Shown: positions 7,517-14,706 of the stretch, piece after piece
Layout: each line of letters starts with the position of its first letter
How positions within the stretch are numbered: position 1 is the first letter of the stretch
DNA from: UBA5336 sp038526245
GTDB lineage: Bacteria; Pseudomonadota; Alphaproteobacteria; Caulobacterales; Hyphomonadaceae
Direction of reading: 5' to 3'
DNA: 64,000 nt
Assembly (NCBI GenBank): GCA_038526245.1
Contig: JBCBGZ010000008.1
Location: 14,385 to 78,384, forward strand
Program-made: the position numbers and the translations under genes
Notes under the pieces: model-generated
What the model was told of the DNA's origin: nothing
Database searches by the model: none
Seen by the model: the letters and a program-made list of their open reading frames with translations, nothing else

Positions 7517-10087
7517 ATGAGCGACACGAAAGATACAGGCGGGCGTAAACCCCTAACGACTTCCCGGGGATCGGGCACGGTGAAGCAGAGCTTCAGCCAC
7601 GGCCGATCCAAGCAAGTGGAGGTCGTGAAGAAGAAAAAGCGCGTAGTGACCCCAAGCGGATCAGGCGGTGGAAACCGTTCTGGTGGCGGGGCTGGCGCTG
7701 GGTCTTCTGCGAAGGGGACTGGCGGAAGTGGTCCGTCCAAGCTCGCCGCTATGGCTAAAAAGCTCGGCATCACAGAGGCGGAGCTGCTCGCCCGCCAGAA
7801 GGTGCTGCTGCAGCGTAAAGCGCAGGAAGAGGCCCGTAAGGCCGAGGTCGATAAGACCAAGGAAGCCCAGGCCCGCCTGCGTGAAGAGCAGAACAAGAAA
7901 GTCCAGGAAGCCAAGGAGCGCGAAGAAGCCGAAGCCCGTCGCAAGGCCGAGGAAGAGCGCAAGCGCCTTGAAGAGCTGGAAGCCAAGAAGCGCGAAGCTG
8001 AAAAGCCCCGCGGAAATCGTGGAAAACCGGCCGCTGGCCGTGCCGACGATCCCGTTGCTCCGCCAGACCCATCCTCACTGGAAGCGGCCGGCGGCCGGGT
8101 AAAGCGTGGTAAGAGTGCTGCGCGCGGAGACGACCGTGAACGCCAGGGTGGAGGACGCTCGCGCGGCGGATCGGAGCGCCGGCGCGGTAAACTGACGATT
8201 GCGGCTGCTCTGGGAGATGATGGTGATCGCCAGCGTTCGCTAGCGTCTGTGAAACGGGCTCGTGAACGCGAGCGCGAACGGCGCCAGTCCGGTGGAAGCG
8301 ATGGCGGGGAGAAGGTCTCCGTCGAGGTCACGCTCCCAGAAACCATCACACTGCAGGACCTTGCGGGCCGCATGAAAGAGCGCGTCGGCGACGTGGTGAA
8401 ATTCATGATGCAGCAGGGCGAGATGATGCGTGGAAACGACATCATCGATGCGGACACCGCTGAACTGATCGCCACCGAGTTTGGCCACACGGTGAAACGT
8501 GTGTCTGAGTCTGATGTTGAAATCGGACTTGAGGGCGAAGTCGACGAAGAGGCCGATCTGAAGCCTCGCGCCCCGGTCGTAACCATTATGGGCCATGTCG
8601 ACCATGGGAAGACATCCCTGCTGGACGCCATGCGTGAGACCGATGTGGTCTCCGGCGAAGCAGGCGGGATTACCCAGCATATCGGCGCCTACCAGGTGAG
8701 CGACTCTGACGGCAAGAAAATCACCTTCATTGATACGCCTGGCCACGCTGCGTTCTCATCCATGCGAGCGCGCGGTGCGAACGTTACCGACATCGTTATT
8801 CTCGTTGTCGCCGCAGACGATGGTGTGATGCCCCAGACGATTGAGGCGATCAATCACGCTAAGGCGGCCGAAGTGCCGATCATTGTTGCGGTCAACAAGA
8901 TCGATAAAGCCGATTCCAAGCCCCAGAATGTGTTGACGGAACTTCTCCAGCACGATCTCCAGGTTGAGGCCATGGGCGGTGAGGTCCAGGCCGTGGAAGT
9001 CTCGGCCCTGAAAAAGACCAATCTGGACGGCTTGTCTGAGGCGATTGCCCTTCAGGCAGAACTCCTGGAACTCACGGCGAACCCAGACCGGGACGCCGAT
9101 GGCAATGTCATTGAAAGCCAGCTCGACAAGGGTCGTGGACCAGTCGCAACGGTTCTGGTTCGACGGGGCACTCTGAAACGCGGCGACATTGTCGTGGCCG
9201 GAACCCAATGGGGCAAGGTGCGTGCGCTGAACAATGAGCGTGGCAAACAGGTCAAAGAGGCTGGCCCTGCGGTTCCGGTTGAAGTGCTTGGCCTCGACGG
9301 TGCGCCTGAGCCCGGTGAACCATTCTACGTGGTCGACAATGAAGCCCGCGCCCGTGAGATTACCGAATATCGGATACGTCAGAAGCGTCAGGTGGCTGGC
9401 AAGGCCTCTGCAGCGGCGCGCGCTTCCCTCGATCAGCTGATGAACAAGCTGAAGGACGGCGCTGTCGAAGCGAAGGAACTTCCCCTCGTCGTGAAGGCCG
9501 ACACACAGGGATCTGTGGAGGCGATTTCCCAGTCCGTGGAGAAGATTTCCACCGAAGAGGTGAAAGCGACCGCGATCCACGGCGCCGTGGGTGGTATCTC
9601 GGAGTCAGATGTGCTTCTGGCCCAGTCTTCGGGCGCGCCAATCATCGCCTTTAACGTTCGTGCCAATAAACAGGCCCGCGACCTGGCGGAAAAGGAAGGC
9701 GTCGAGATTCGCTACTACTCGATCATCTATAATCTGATCGATGACGTGAAGGACGCCTTGTCAGGTATGCTCGCACCAGAGCAGCGCGAGAGCTTCATCG
9801 GTTACGCCGAGATCCTGGAAGTGTTCAACATCACGAAAGTTGGCAAAGTGGCCGGCTGCCGGGTTACCGAAGGTGTGGTCAAACGCGGTTGCGGGGTTCG
9901 CCTTCTGCGCGACGATGTGGTGATCCACGAGGGTAAGCTGAAAACACTCAAACGCTTCAAGGACGAAGTGGCTGAAGTGTCTTCCGGCATGGAATGCGGC
10001 ATGGCGTTCGAGCGCTATGAAGACATTCGCGAGGGTGACCGCATCGAGTGCTTCACCGTCGAAGAAATCGCCCGAACACTCGACTAG
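7517..10087 (+). CDS. infB: Translation initiation factor IF-2
   Basis: The 856-residue GTPase places fMet-tRNA on the 30S subunit and drives subunit joining. The N-terminus (KQSFSHGR; VEVVKKKKRVV) is the alphaproteobacterial form. It is followed by a long charged Lys/Arg/Glu coiled segment and an RG-rich linker. G motifs are GHVDHGKTSLLD, DTPGHAAF and NKIDK. Beta-barrel and fMet-tRNA-binding domains follow. I chose the ATG at 7517 over TTG 7508 and GTG 7511 by family alignment. The stop codon overlaps the convergent truB stop. Confidence 0.97.
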   Translation: MSDTKDTGGRKPLTTSRGSGTVKQSFSHGRSKQVEVVKKKKRVVTPSGSGGGNRSGGGAGAGSSAKGTGGSGPSKLAAMAKKLGITEAELLARQKVLLQRKAQEEARKAEVDKTKEAQARLREEQNKKVQEAKEREEAEARRKAEEERKRLEELEAKKREAEKPRGNRGKPAAGRADDPVAPPDPSSLEAAGGRVKRGKSAARGDDRERQGGGRSRGGSERRRGKLTIAAALGDDGDRQRSLASVKRARERERERRQSGGSDGGEKVSVEVTLPETITLQDLAGRMKERVGDVVKFMMQQGEMMRGNDIIDADTAELIATEFGHTVKRVSESDVEIGLEGEVDEEADLKPRAPVVTIMGHVDHGKTSLLDAMRETDVVSGEAGGITQHIGAYQVSDSDGKKITFIDTPGHAAFSSMRARGANVTDIVILVVAADDGVMPQTIEAINHAKAAEVPIIVAVNKIDKADSKPQNVLTELLQHDLQVEAMGGEVQAVEVSALKKTNLDGLSEAIALQAELLELTANPDRDADGNVIESQLDKGRGPVATVLVRRGTLKRGDIVVAGTQWGKVRALNNERGKQVKEAGPAVPVEVLGLDGAPEPGEPFYVVDNEARAREITEYRIRQKRQVAGKASAAARASLDQLMNKLKDGAVEAKELPLVVKADTQGSVEAISQSVEKISTEEVKATAIHGAVGGISESDVLLAQSSGAPIIAFNVRANKQARDLAEKEGVEIRYYSIIYNLIDDVKDALSGMLAPEQRESFIGYAEILEVFNITKVGKVAGCRVTEGVVKRGCGVRLLRDDVVIHEGKLKTLKRFKDEVAEVSSGMECGMAFERYEDIREGDRIECFTVEEIARTLD

Positions 10088-11025
10088 ACCTGAAATACCC
10101 GCGTCGGTTTGAATTGACCGGCGCGGACCTCGCCCAGCGCCAACGCGGTTTCGCCATCCATCGCAACAGCCATGCGATCTTCCCGGTCTGAACGCAGGTC
10201 AGCTCGCCAGGCCTCGACAGCATGGGGCAGGAGTTTCACGGTTCGGCCTTGCTTCAACAGGTTAGCATCGCCCGGCGCTAAATCTACTGGTGGCAAATTA
10301 TCCAGCGCCGTTTCCAGCGGGAGCAGTGTTTCGCGGCGCTCGTTTAGGTCTTCTTTGGCCTCAAGCGCATCAGGCTGGATGGCATCTTCGAGCGTGAATT
10401 CACCCACGCGGATTCGGCGCAGGGCGCTGATATGGCCCTCGCACCCCAAGTCAAAGGCCAGGTCGCGCGCGAGCGCACGCACATAGAACCCCTTGCCCGT
10501 AATCACATGGATTTCCGTGTGATCCGCGTCCGGCATGTCGGTCACTTTCGCGTCGTGGATGGTGACCGGACGGCTTTCCAGCTCGAAACTCTCCCCGTCC
10601 CGCGCCAGGTCATAGGCGCGTTCGCCATTCACTTTGATGGCGGAGAATTTCGGAGGAACCTGCTCAATCTCACCGCGATAGGCTTCCAGCGCGGCTTCAA
10701 CCTGGTCCACTGTAGGGCGAGCATTGGAGGTGGCGATGGTCTCGCCTTCCTTATCCTGGCTGTCTGTCGACGTGCCCCACTCGATGGTGAAGACGTACTC
10801 TTTTTCCGCATCCATGGCCCAGGCGGACGTTTTCGTCGCTTCTCCGAAGGCGATCGGGAGAATGCCGGATGCCAGTGGATCCAGCGTGCCTCCATGTCCG
10901 GCTTTCTGGGCGTTGAGCAGGCGTTTTGTCAGGCCCACAGCCTGGGTGGATGTCATGTCCAGAGGCTTGTCGAGGACGAGCCAGCCATGAACGGGATCAC
11001 CTTTGCGCTTGCGCTGCCGAGCCAT
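10084..11025 (-). CDS. truB: tRNA pseudouridine(55) synthase TruB
   Basis: The 313-residue enzyme makes pseudouridine 55 in the tRNA T-loop. Motifs are GWLVLDKP, KAGHGGTLDPLASG (containing the catalytic Asp) and YEV-like KEYVFTI. AAAGG precedes the ATG at 11025. TruB normally follows infB-rbfA on the same strand. Here it is inverted, rbfA is absent, and the two stop codons share the sequence CTAG. Confidence 0.96.
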   Translation of the reverse strand: MARQRKRKGDPVHGWLVLDKPLDMTSTQAVGLTKRLLNAQKAGHGGTLDPLASGILPIAFGEATKTSAWAMDAEKEYVFTIEWGTSTDSQDKEGETIATSNARPTVDQVEAALEAYRGEIEQVPPKFSAIKVNGERAYDLARDGESFELESRPVTIHDAKVTDMPDADHTEIHVITGKGFYVRALARDLAFDLGCEGHISALRRIRVGEFTLEDAIQPDALEAKEDLNERRETLLPLETALDNLPPVDLAPGDANLLKQGRTVKLLPHAVEAWRADLRSDREDRMAVAMDGETALALGEVRAGQFKPTRVFQV

Positions 11026-11123
11026 GGAATTGCCTTTCTGTGCCGTGCCGCGTGGGTCGAACACGTCGGCGGCTGCATATTGAGGGGGGCCGTATCCCGC
11101 ATTCTGCGACTATTGGCAAGGCA

Positions 11124-11157
11124 ACAAAAAAGCCGCCCGACAGACTGCCGGACGGCT
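11124..11157 (-). terminator. Rho-independent terminator after the DUF2853 gene
   Basis: On the minus strand AGCCG...CGGCT (stem within 11131-11157, nearly continuous) is followed by TTTTTTGTT. It separates the DUF2853 gene from truB. Confidence 0.7.
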
Positions 11158-11189
11158 TCGATTGCATATCGTCTCGACTGGGCCGGAGG

Positions 11190-11528
11190 CTAGCCGTAGA
11201 TGCTCTCTTTGCCGAAGTGCTTTGTGAGCATGTAATAGATTGCAGCGCGATACTTGTTCCGGTCGGACTTGCCATACTGGTCAATCACGGCGTCGAGGCC
11301 CTCATCAAGCTTCGCGCCCTCTTTCACGCCGAGCTTTTTCATGAGGAAGTTCTTCTTCACGCGGTCCATTTCAGCCGGGTCATTGGCGGAAATGGTGGAG
11401 CTGTCGCGGTTATAGATCGACGGACCACAGCCGATCGTCACCTTTTTCAGCAGGTCCATATCCACGGACACACCTTTTTCCTTCAGGACCTTGGCGTATT
11501 TCTCGATGAGTTCATCGCGTTTTGACAT
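11190..11528 (-). CDS. DUF2853 family protein
   Basis: The 112-residue cytosolic protein matches DUF2853 along its length: MSKRDELIEKYAKVL, MDLLKKVTIGCGPSIYNRD, NFLMKKLGV, YGKSDRNKYRAAIYYMLTKHF. The ATG at 11528 has AGAAGGAGA upstream. It is flanked by its own terminator and a promoter-sized gap, so it is probably monocistronic. No function is established for the family. Confidence 0.9.
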   Translation of the reverse strand: MSKRDELIEKYAKVLKEKGVSVDMDLLKKVTIGCGPSIYNRDSSTISANDPAEMDRVKKNFLMKKLGVKEGAKLDEGLDAVIDQYGKSDRNKYRAAIYYMLTKHFGKESIYG

Positions 11529-11661
11529 TGTCTTCTCCTTCTGGGGACAAATGCAGTTCCCATACGGGGCGCGATCTCTACTCCAGCCCCAAACAAACCG
11601 ACTAGCCTGAGTCTCTTGCTTTGTGAAACTCTGCAACTGTATTTGCGGTAAGAATCAAGAC

Positions 11662-12849
11662 CTAAGCGGCTTTCATCTTGGTTATGGCCGCGTCTATGGT
11701 TTGCGTCGCCTCGCGCACATCCTCGTCGGTTATGACAAGTGGCGGCGCCAGCCGGAGCACGTTGTTGCCTGCAACGCCAACAAGCAAATTGTGCTCGCGG
11801 CAGAGGTTTTGAAGCGGCTTTGGCGCGTCTTTCATCTTGAGGCCCGTCAAAAGCCCTTTGCCTGTAATGCCATCGCAAACATCCGGATGGCTTTCGGCAA
11901 TGCCCGACAATGACTGCGCCAGGGTGCCGGCCACCCTGCGGACATCTGACAAGAACGCCTCGTCGCTAATTATATCCCAGACGACATTACCGACCGCCAT
12001 TGCCAGCGGATTGCCGCCATAGGTCGATCCGTGGGAGCCAGGCTGCATCACCGAACCGGTTTCTTCCGTTGTCAGGCAGGCGCCGAAGGGGAACCCACCG
12101 CCAACCCCCTTGGCGACACACATGATGTCTGGCGCGGCATTTTCGGCCCACTCATGGGCAAAGAGTTGCCCCGTCCGGCCCATGCCACATTGGACTTCAT
12201 CATAGATCAGCAGAGCGCCGCGTTCGTCGCAAAGCTTGCGCAAACCCGTCAGGCACTGTTCCGGCATGGCGCGTACACCGCCTTCACCCTGAACGGGTTC
12301 GACAAACACAGCTGCGGTCTTTTCTGTCACTGCGCCATCGAGGGCGTCGTGATTGCCCCATTCCACCTGAGTAAAGCCGGGAAGGGCCGGGCCGAAGCCT
12401 TCCAGATATTTGGGATTACCGCCAGCATTGATTGCGCCCAGTGAGCGACCGTGGAATGCGCCCGTGAAGGTGACAATTTCAAACCGTTCTTCGCGCCCGT
12501 TGGCCCAGTGATACTTCCGGGCGGTTTTCAGCGCGCACTCAACGGCCTCGGTGCCGGAATTTGTGAAGAAGACCCGGTCAGCGAACGTGCGCGCACACAT
12601 CTTGGCGGCGAGGTCCTCGCCCGCGGGGACGCGAAACATGTTCGATGTATGCCACAGCTTCTCGGCCTGGCCCTTGAGTGCGTCCACCATGGCCGGATGG
12701 CTGTGCCCGAGAGCGCTCACGGCGATGCCCGCCACGAAATCGAGGTACGCCGTGCCATCCTGAGTGAAAAGACGCGTTCCTTCCCCACGAATGAAGGCCT
12801 CTTCTGGTGGTCGGTAGACGGGCATGATGTGCTGGCGAGGATCGCTCAC
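11662..12849 (-). CDS. argD: Acetylornithine/succinyldiaminopimelate aminotransferase ArgD
   Basis: The 395-residue class III PLP aminotransferase transfers an amino group in arginine (and possibly lysine) biosynthesis. Visible are TNSGTEAVECALKTAR (phosphate-binding turn), AFHGRSLGA, IYDEVQCGMGRTG and the PLP lysine in VAKGVGGGFPFGACL. Length is standard. The usual partner argF is not adjacent. Other class III aminotransferases are possible, but the overall pattern favours ArgD. Confidence 0.9.
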   Translation of the reverse strand: MSDPRQHIMPVYRPPEEAFIRGEGTRLFTQDGTAYLDFVAGIAVSALGHSHPAMVDALKGQAEKLWHTSNMFRVPAGEDLAAKMCARTFADRVFFTNSGTEAVECALKTARKYHWANGREERFEIVTFTGAFHGRSLGAINAGGNPKYLEGFGPALPGFTQVEWGNHDALDGAVTEKTAAVFVEPVQGEGGVRAMPEQCLTGLRKLCDERGALLIYDEVQCGMGRTGQLFAHEWAENAAPDIMCVAKGVGGGFPFGACLTTEETGSVMQPGSHGSTYGGNPLAMAVGNVVWDIISDEAFLSDVRRVAGTLAQSLSGIAESHPDVCDGITGKGLLTGLKMKDAPKPLQNLCREHNLLVGVAGNNVLRLAPPLVITDEDVREATQTIDAAITKMKAA

Positions 12850-13007
12850 TTGGGGGCTCCATTGCAGTGGTATTTTTCCGGGATGGGGTGTGACAGGCCG
12901 TTGGCTATGTCAACGCCTAGACCGGCCCGCCAACGGGCGCAGCGTCATGAAGCCGACACCAACTATTAAACAACGTTTAGAAATTGATTGAAAAACGATA
13001 TATACGC

Positions 13008-13035
13008 TTGACGAAAAGCGATAAATGCATATTGT
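13008..13035 (+). promoter_or_regulatory. Candidate sigma-70 promoter of the small RNA
   Basis: TTGACG (13008-13013), a 16-bp spacer and TATTGT (13030-13035) lie in an AT-rich patch unlike the surroundings. Predicted transcription begins about 13041, exactly at the 5' strand of the first RNA stem. Confidence 0.45.
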
Positions 13036-13040
13036 TTATC

Positions 13041-13177
13041 AGGAAGTCAGCGGGTCGCGGTGCCAGAACTGCAACGCCCCTACCTCACCCCTGAGCCTCT
13101 GATGCCAGGCCCGCTGATGGACTTCCAAACTGCCTCACACTTCAGGCCGGACACGTGCAGTGTCCGGCTCTCTTTTT
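13041..13177 (+). ncRNA. Probable structured small RNA, ~137 nt
   Basis: A promoter-like element, an internally paired body and a strong terminator sit in a region with no credible ORF. GGAAGTC-AGCGGG (13042-13054) pairs with CCCGCT-gatg-GACTTCC (13110-13126), enclosing a C-rich single-stranded loop (ACCTCACCCC near 13082). The 3' end is GCCGGACAC/GTGTCCGGC (13146-13168) followed by TCTCTTTTT. C-rich loops are common in alphaproteobacterial sRNAs that mask ribosome-binding sites. I could not match it to 6S, SRP, tmRNA or RNase P RNA. Confidence 0.5.
13146..13177 (+). terminator. Rho-independent terminator of the small RNA
   Basis: A perfect 9-bp stem with a GTGCA loop is followed by TCTCTTTTT. 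No ORF upstream on this strand needs it, which supports a non-coding transcript. Confidence 0.8.
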
Positions 13178-13561
13178 ATCTGCATGTCAGGATCAGTTAA
13201 AAAGAAAGGCGCGGTCAGCCTTTCGACTTCCGCGCCTCCCACACTCGCAGCATTTCCTCCCAGAAACTGCTAGGTTAGAAAAACTTTCAGCACACGATCT
13301 GTCAATGCGTTTTGTGTATTCTTTTTCATTAGCCGTTGAAAACGCTCCGCATGCGGTCGAAGCGAGAATCATAGTGTTTTGAGGTGGATAGACTTTTCGA
13401 AGGGTCGTCACCTGCAATTCAGCGTGTAAGAAGAGCTGTATTGATCGCCAAAAAGTGGTGCTGTTCGGATGAAAACGAATCCGCCAGCCTTCACGGTATG
13501 GCGTTTCGGGCGAACGGCATGGTGATTGCTTCCCTCTCCGAGGGAATCAGGAGGCTGTGCC
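13178..13561. other. Intergenic stretch with a minus-strand terminator and possible second small RNA
   Basis: No convincing gene lies here. On the minus strand GGCGCGG...CCGCGCC (about 13209-13237) is followed by TTTCTTTTT, a good terminator. A perfect minus-strand TTGACA (13305-13300) lies about 70 nt upstream of it, though the -10 region (TTTTCT) is poor. Together they could define an ~80-nt minus-strand RNA. A short minus-strand frame (ATG about 13372 to 13193) runs through the terminator and has no recognisable features. The remainder to 13561 is the leader of the next gene. Confidence 0.35.
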
Positions 13562-14038
13562 ATGCTGAAACCAATTCTCCTTGTTTGCGCGCTATATTTT
13601 TGTCCATCGACGGCAAGTGCGGAGGCGCAACTCTCAACGGAGTGGTCCAGAACTGCTGCAAACCTGTCAGAGGACGTAACATCCGCGCTCGAAGGCGAGC
13701 CCATGGACATATCCGTTGAGCACGAGATTGCCCGGTTTGCGTCTACAGCCGAGCGGTTGTCGCGGGACATGTCCAGTATTGAAGGCGCTGAAGACCTGGT
13801 GTGTATATTCCGAGGGATCGCTGAGGATGCGGATCTACAGCTCCGCATGCTGCATATGCCGGGGGAGCGTCAGGCGTCCCTGCGCCGTTTGGCGACTTTG
13901 TTGCACGACGCCGAACGCATCGGGCTGGCGGCAGCGCACCTTGAAGCGCGCGGTCATACGCGATCGGAAATCAGTGCGCCAATGTCGTGCGAAGCCGACC
14001 CGGAACAGGCGTATCAGTACTTGACGGAACAGCCATAG
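13562..14038 (+). CDS. Secreted protein of unknown function
   Basis: The 158-residue product begins at an ATG with CAGGAGG upstream. It has a signal peptide of about 20 residues ending ASAEA. The mature part is helical and acidic (FASTAERLSRDMSSIEGAEDL; LRRLATLLHDAERIGLAAAHLEARG) with cysteines in DLVCIF and MSCEADPE that could form one disulfide. I recognise no family. Its 3' end overlaps the convergent redoxin gene by 25 nt. Confidence 0.7.
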   Translation: MLKPILLVCALYFCPSTASAEAQLSTEWSRTAANLSEDVTSALEGEPMDISVEHEIARFASTAERLSRDMSSIEGAEDLVCIFRGIAEDADLQLRMLHMPGERQASLRRLATLLHDAERIGLAAAHLEARGHTRSEISAPMSCEADPEQAYQYLTEQP

Positions 14039-14658
14039 GGCTTGGTGGCATCGGGATCCGGGCTTTCGCCTGAGCCCACAGCGGCAAGTGCCATTTCGAC
14101 ATAGGGATCAGCATCGGGAATATCTCGTGGCCTCGCCGAGCTGATCGAGTCGATTGCGCCATTGTAGGCCAACTCACCGTCCGCTCCGATGACGTACATG
14201 TGCGGGGTGGTTTTGGCGCCATAAAGGCGGCCGATATCACCGCTTTCATCAAGGATGACGTGGGCAGGGGCCGCGCTGCGGGTTTCTGAAAGCGCGTTGG
14301 CTTCTTCAGCAGAGACATGTCCCTGCTTTCCGGGAGCGGACGAAATTACCGATAGCCAGACAACATCACCAGCGGCTGCGTCGGCCTGTAGGCCCTGCAT
14401 ATTCGCCAACTCCGCGTCATAGTGTTTCCGCACAAACGGGCAGTCGTGATTGGTCCATTCCAGCACTACGGTCTTGCCTTCTAAGTCAGACAAAGAAACG
14501 GTCTCTCCGGAGCTGGTGGTCCCGGTGAAATCAGGTGCCATGATGCCGGGTGACAGTTCGACGGTTTCTGCCGACGCCGTTGAGGCGACGAGGGCGCCCA
14601 CGGTCAAACAGACGGCCGCTGCCATGCCGCCAGCAACGAAAACATTCCGGGTGTTCAT
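14014..14658 (-). CDS. Secreted redoxin (AhpC/TSA-like thioredoxin fold)
   Basis: The 214-residue protein has a signal peptide (residues 1-30, ending ASAE). The thioredoxin-like body reads APDFTGTTSSGETVSLSDL, then LEWTNHDCPFVRKHY. The single DCPFVRKHY cysteine and the C-terminal KPYGCSVKY are characteristic of a redoxin subfamily rather than CXXC thioredoxins. It lies 48 nt downstream of the DsbD/ScsB-like gene on the same strand, so the membrane reductase probably supplies its electrons in the periplasm. That partnership is inferred from position. Confidence 0.88.
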   Translation of the reverse strand: MNTRNVFVAGGMAAAVCLTVGALVASTASAETVELSPGIMAPDFTGTTSSGETVSLSDLEGKTVVLEWTNHDCPFVRKHYDAELANMQGLQADAAAGDVVWLSVISSAPGKQGHVSAEEANALSETRSAAPAHVILDESGDIGRLYGAKTTPHMYVIGADGELAYNGAIDSISSARPRDIPDADPYVEMALAAVGSGESPDPDATKPYGCSVKY

Positions 14659-14706
14659 GGTGAGAGCTCCGCTTGATGCTTCAGCTGTGAAATAGGATGA
14701 CAGACC

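Noticed and set aside
7438..8631. Minus-strand open frame opposite infB
   Set aside because: Ser/Arg-rich product mirrors the charged N-terminus of IF-2; no start signal or homology.
13041..13177. Assignment of the small RNA as 6S RNA or SRP RNA
   Set aside because: A CCCTGAGCC stretch resembles part of 6S, but the terminal closing stem and bubble layout do not fit; the SRP GGAAGCAGC loop is absent.
13193..13372. Small minus-strand frame with Cys near the start, lipoprotein-like
   Set aside because: The sequence before the Cys is too short for a signal, the frame runs through a terminator stem, and composition is not coding-like.
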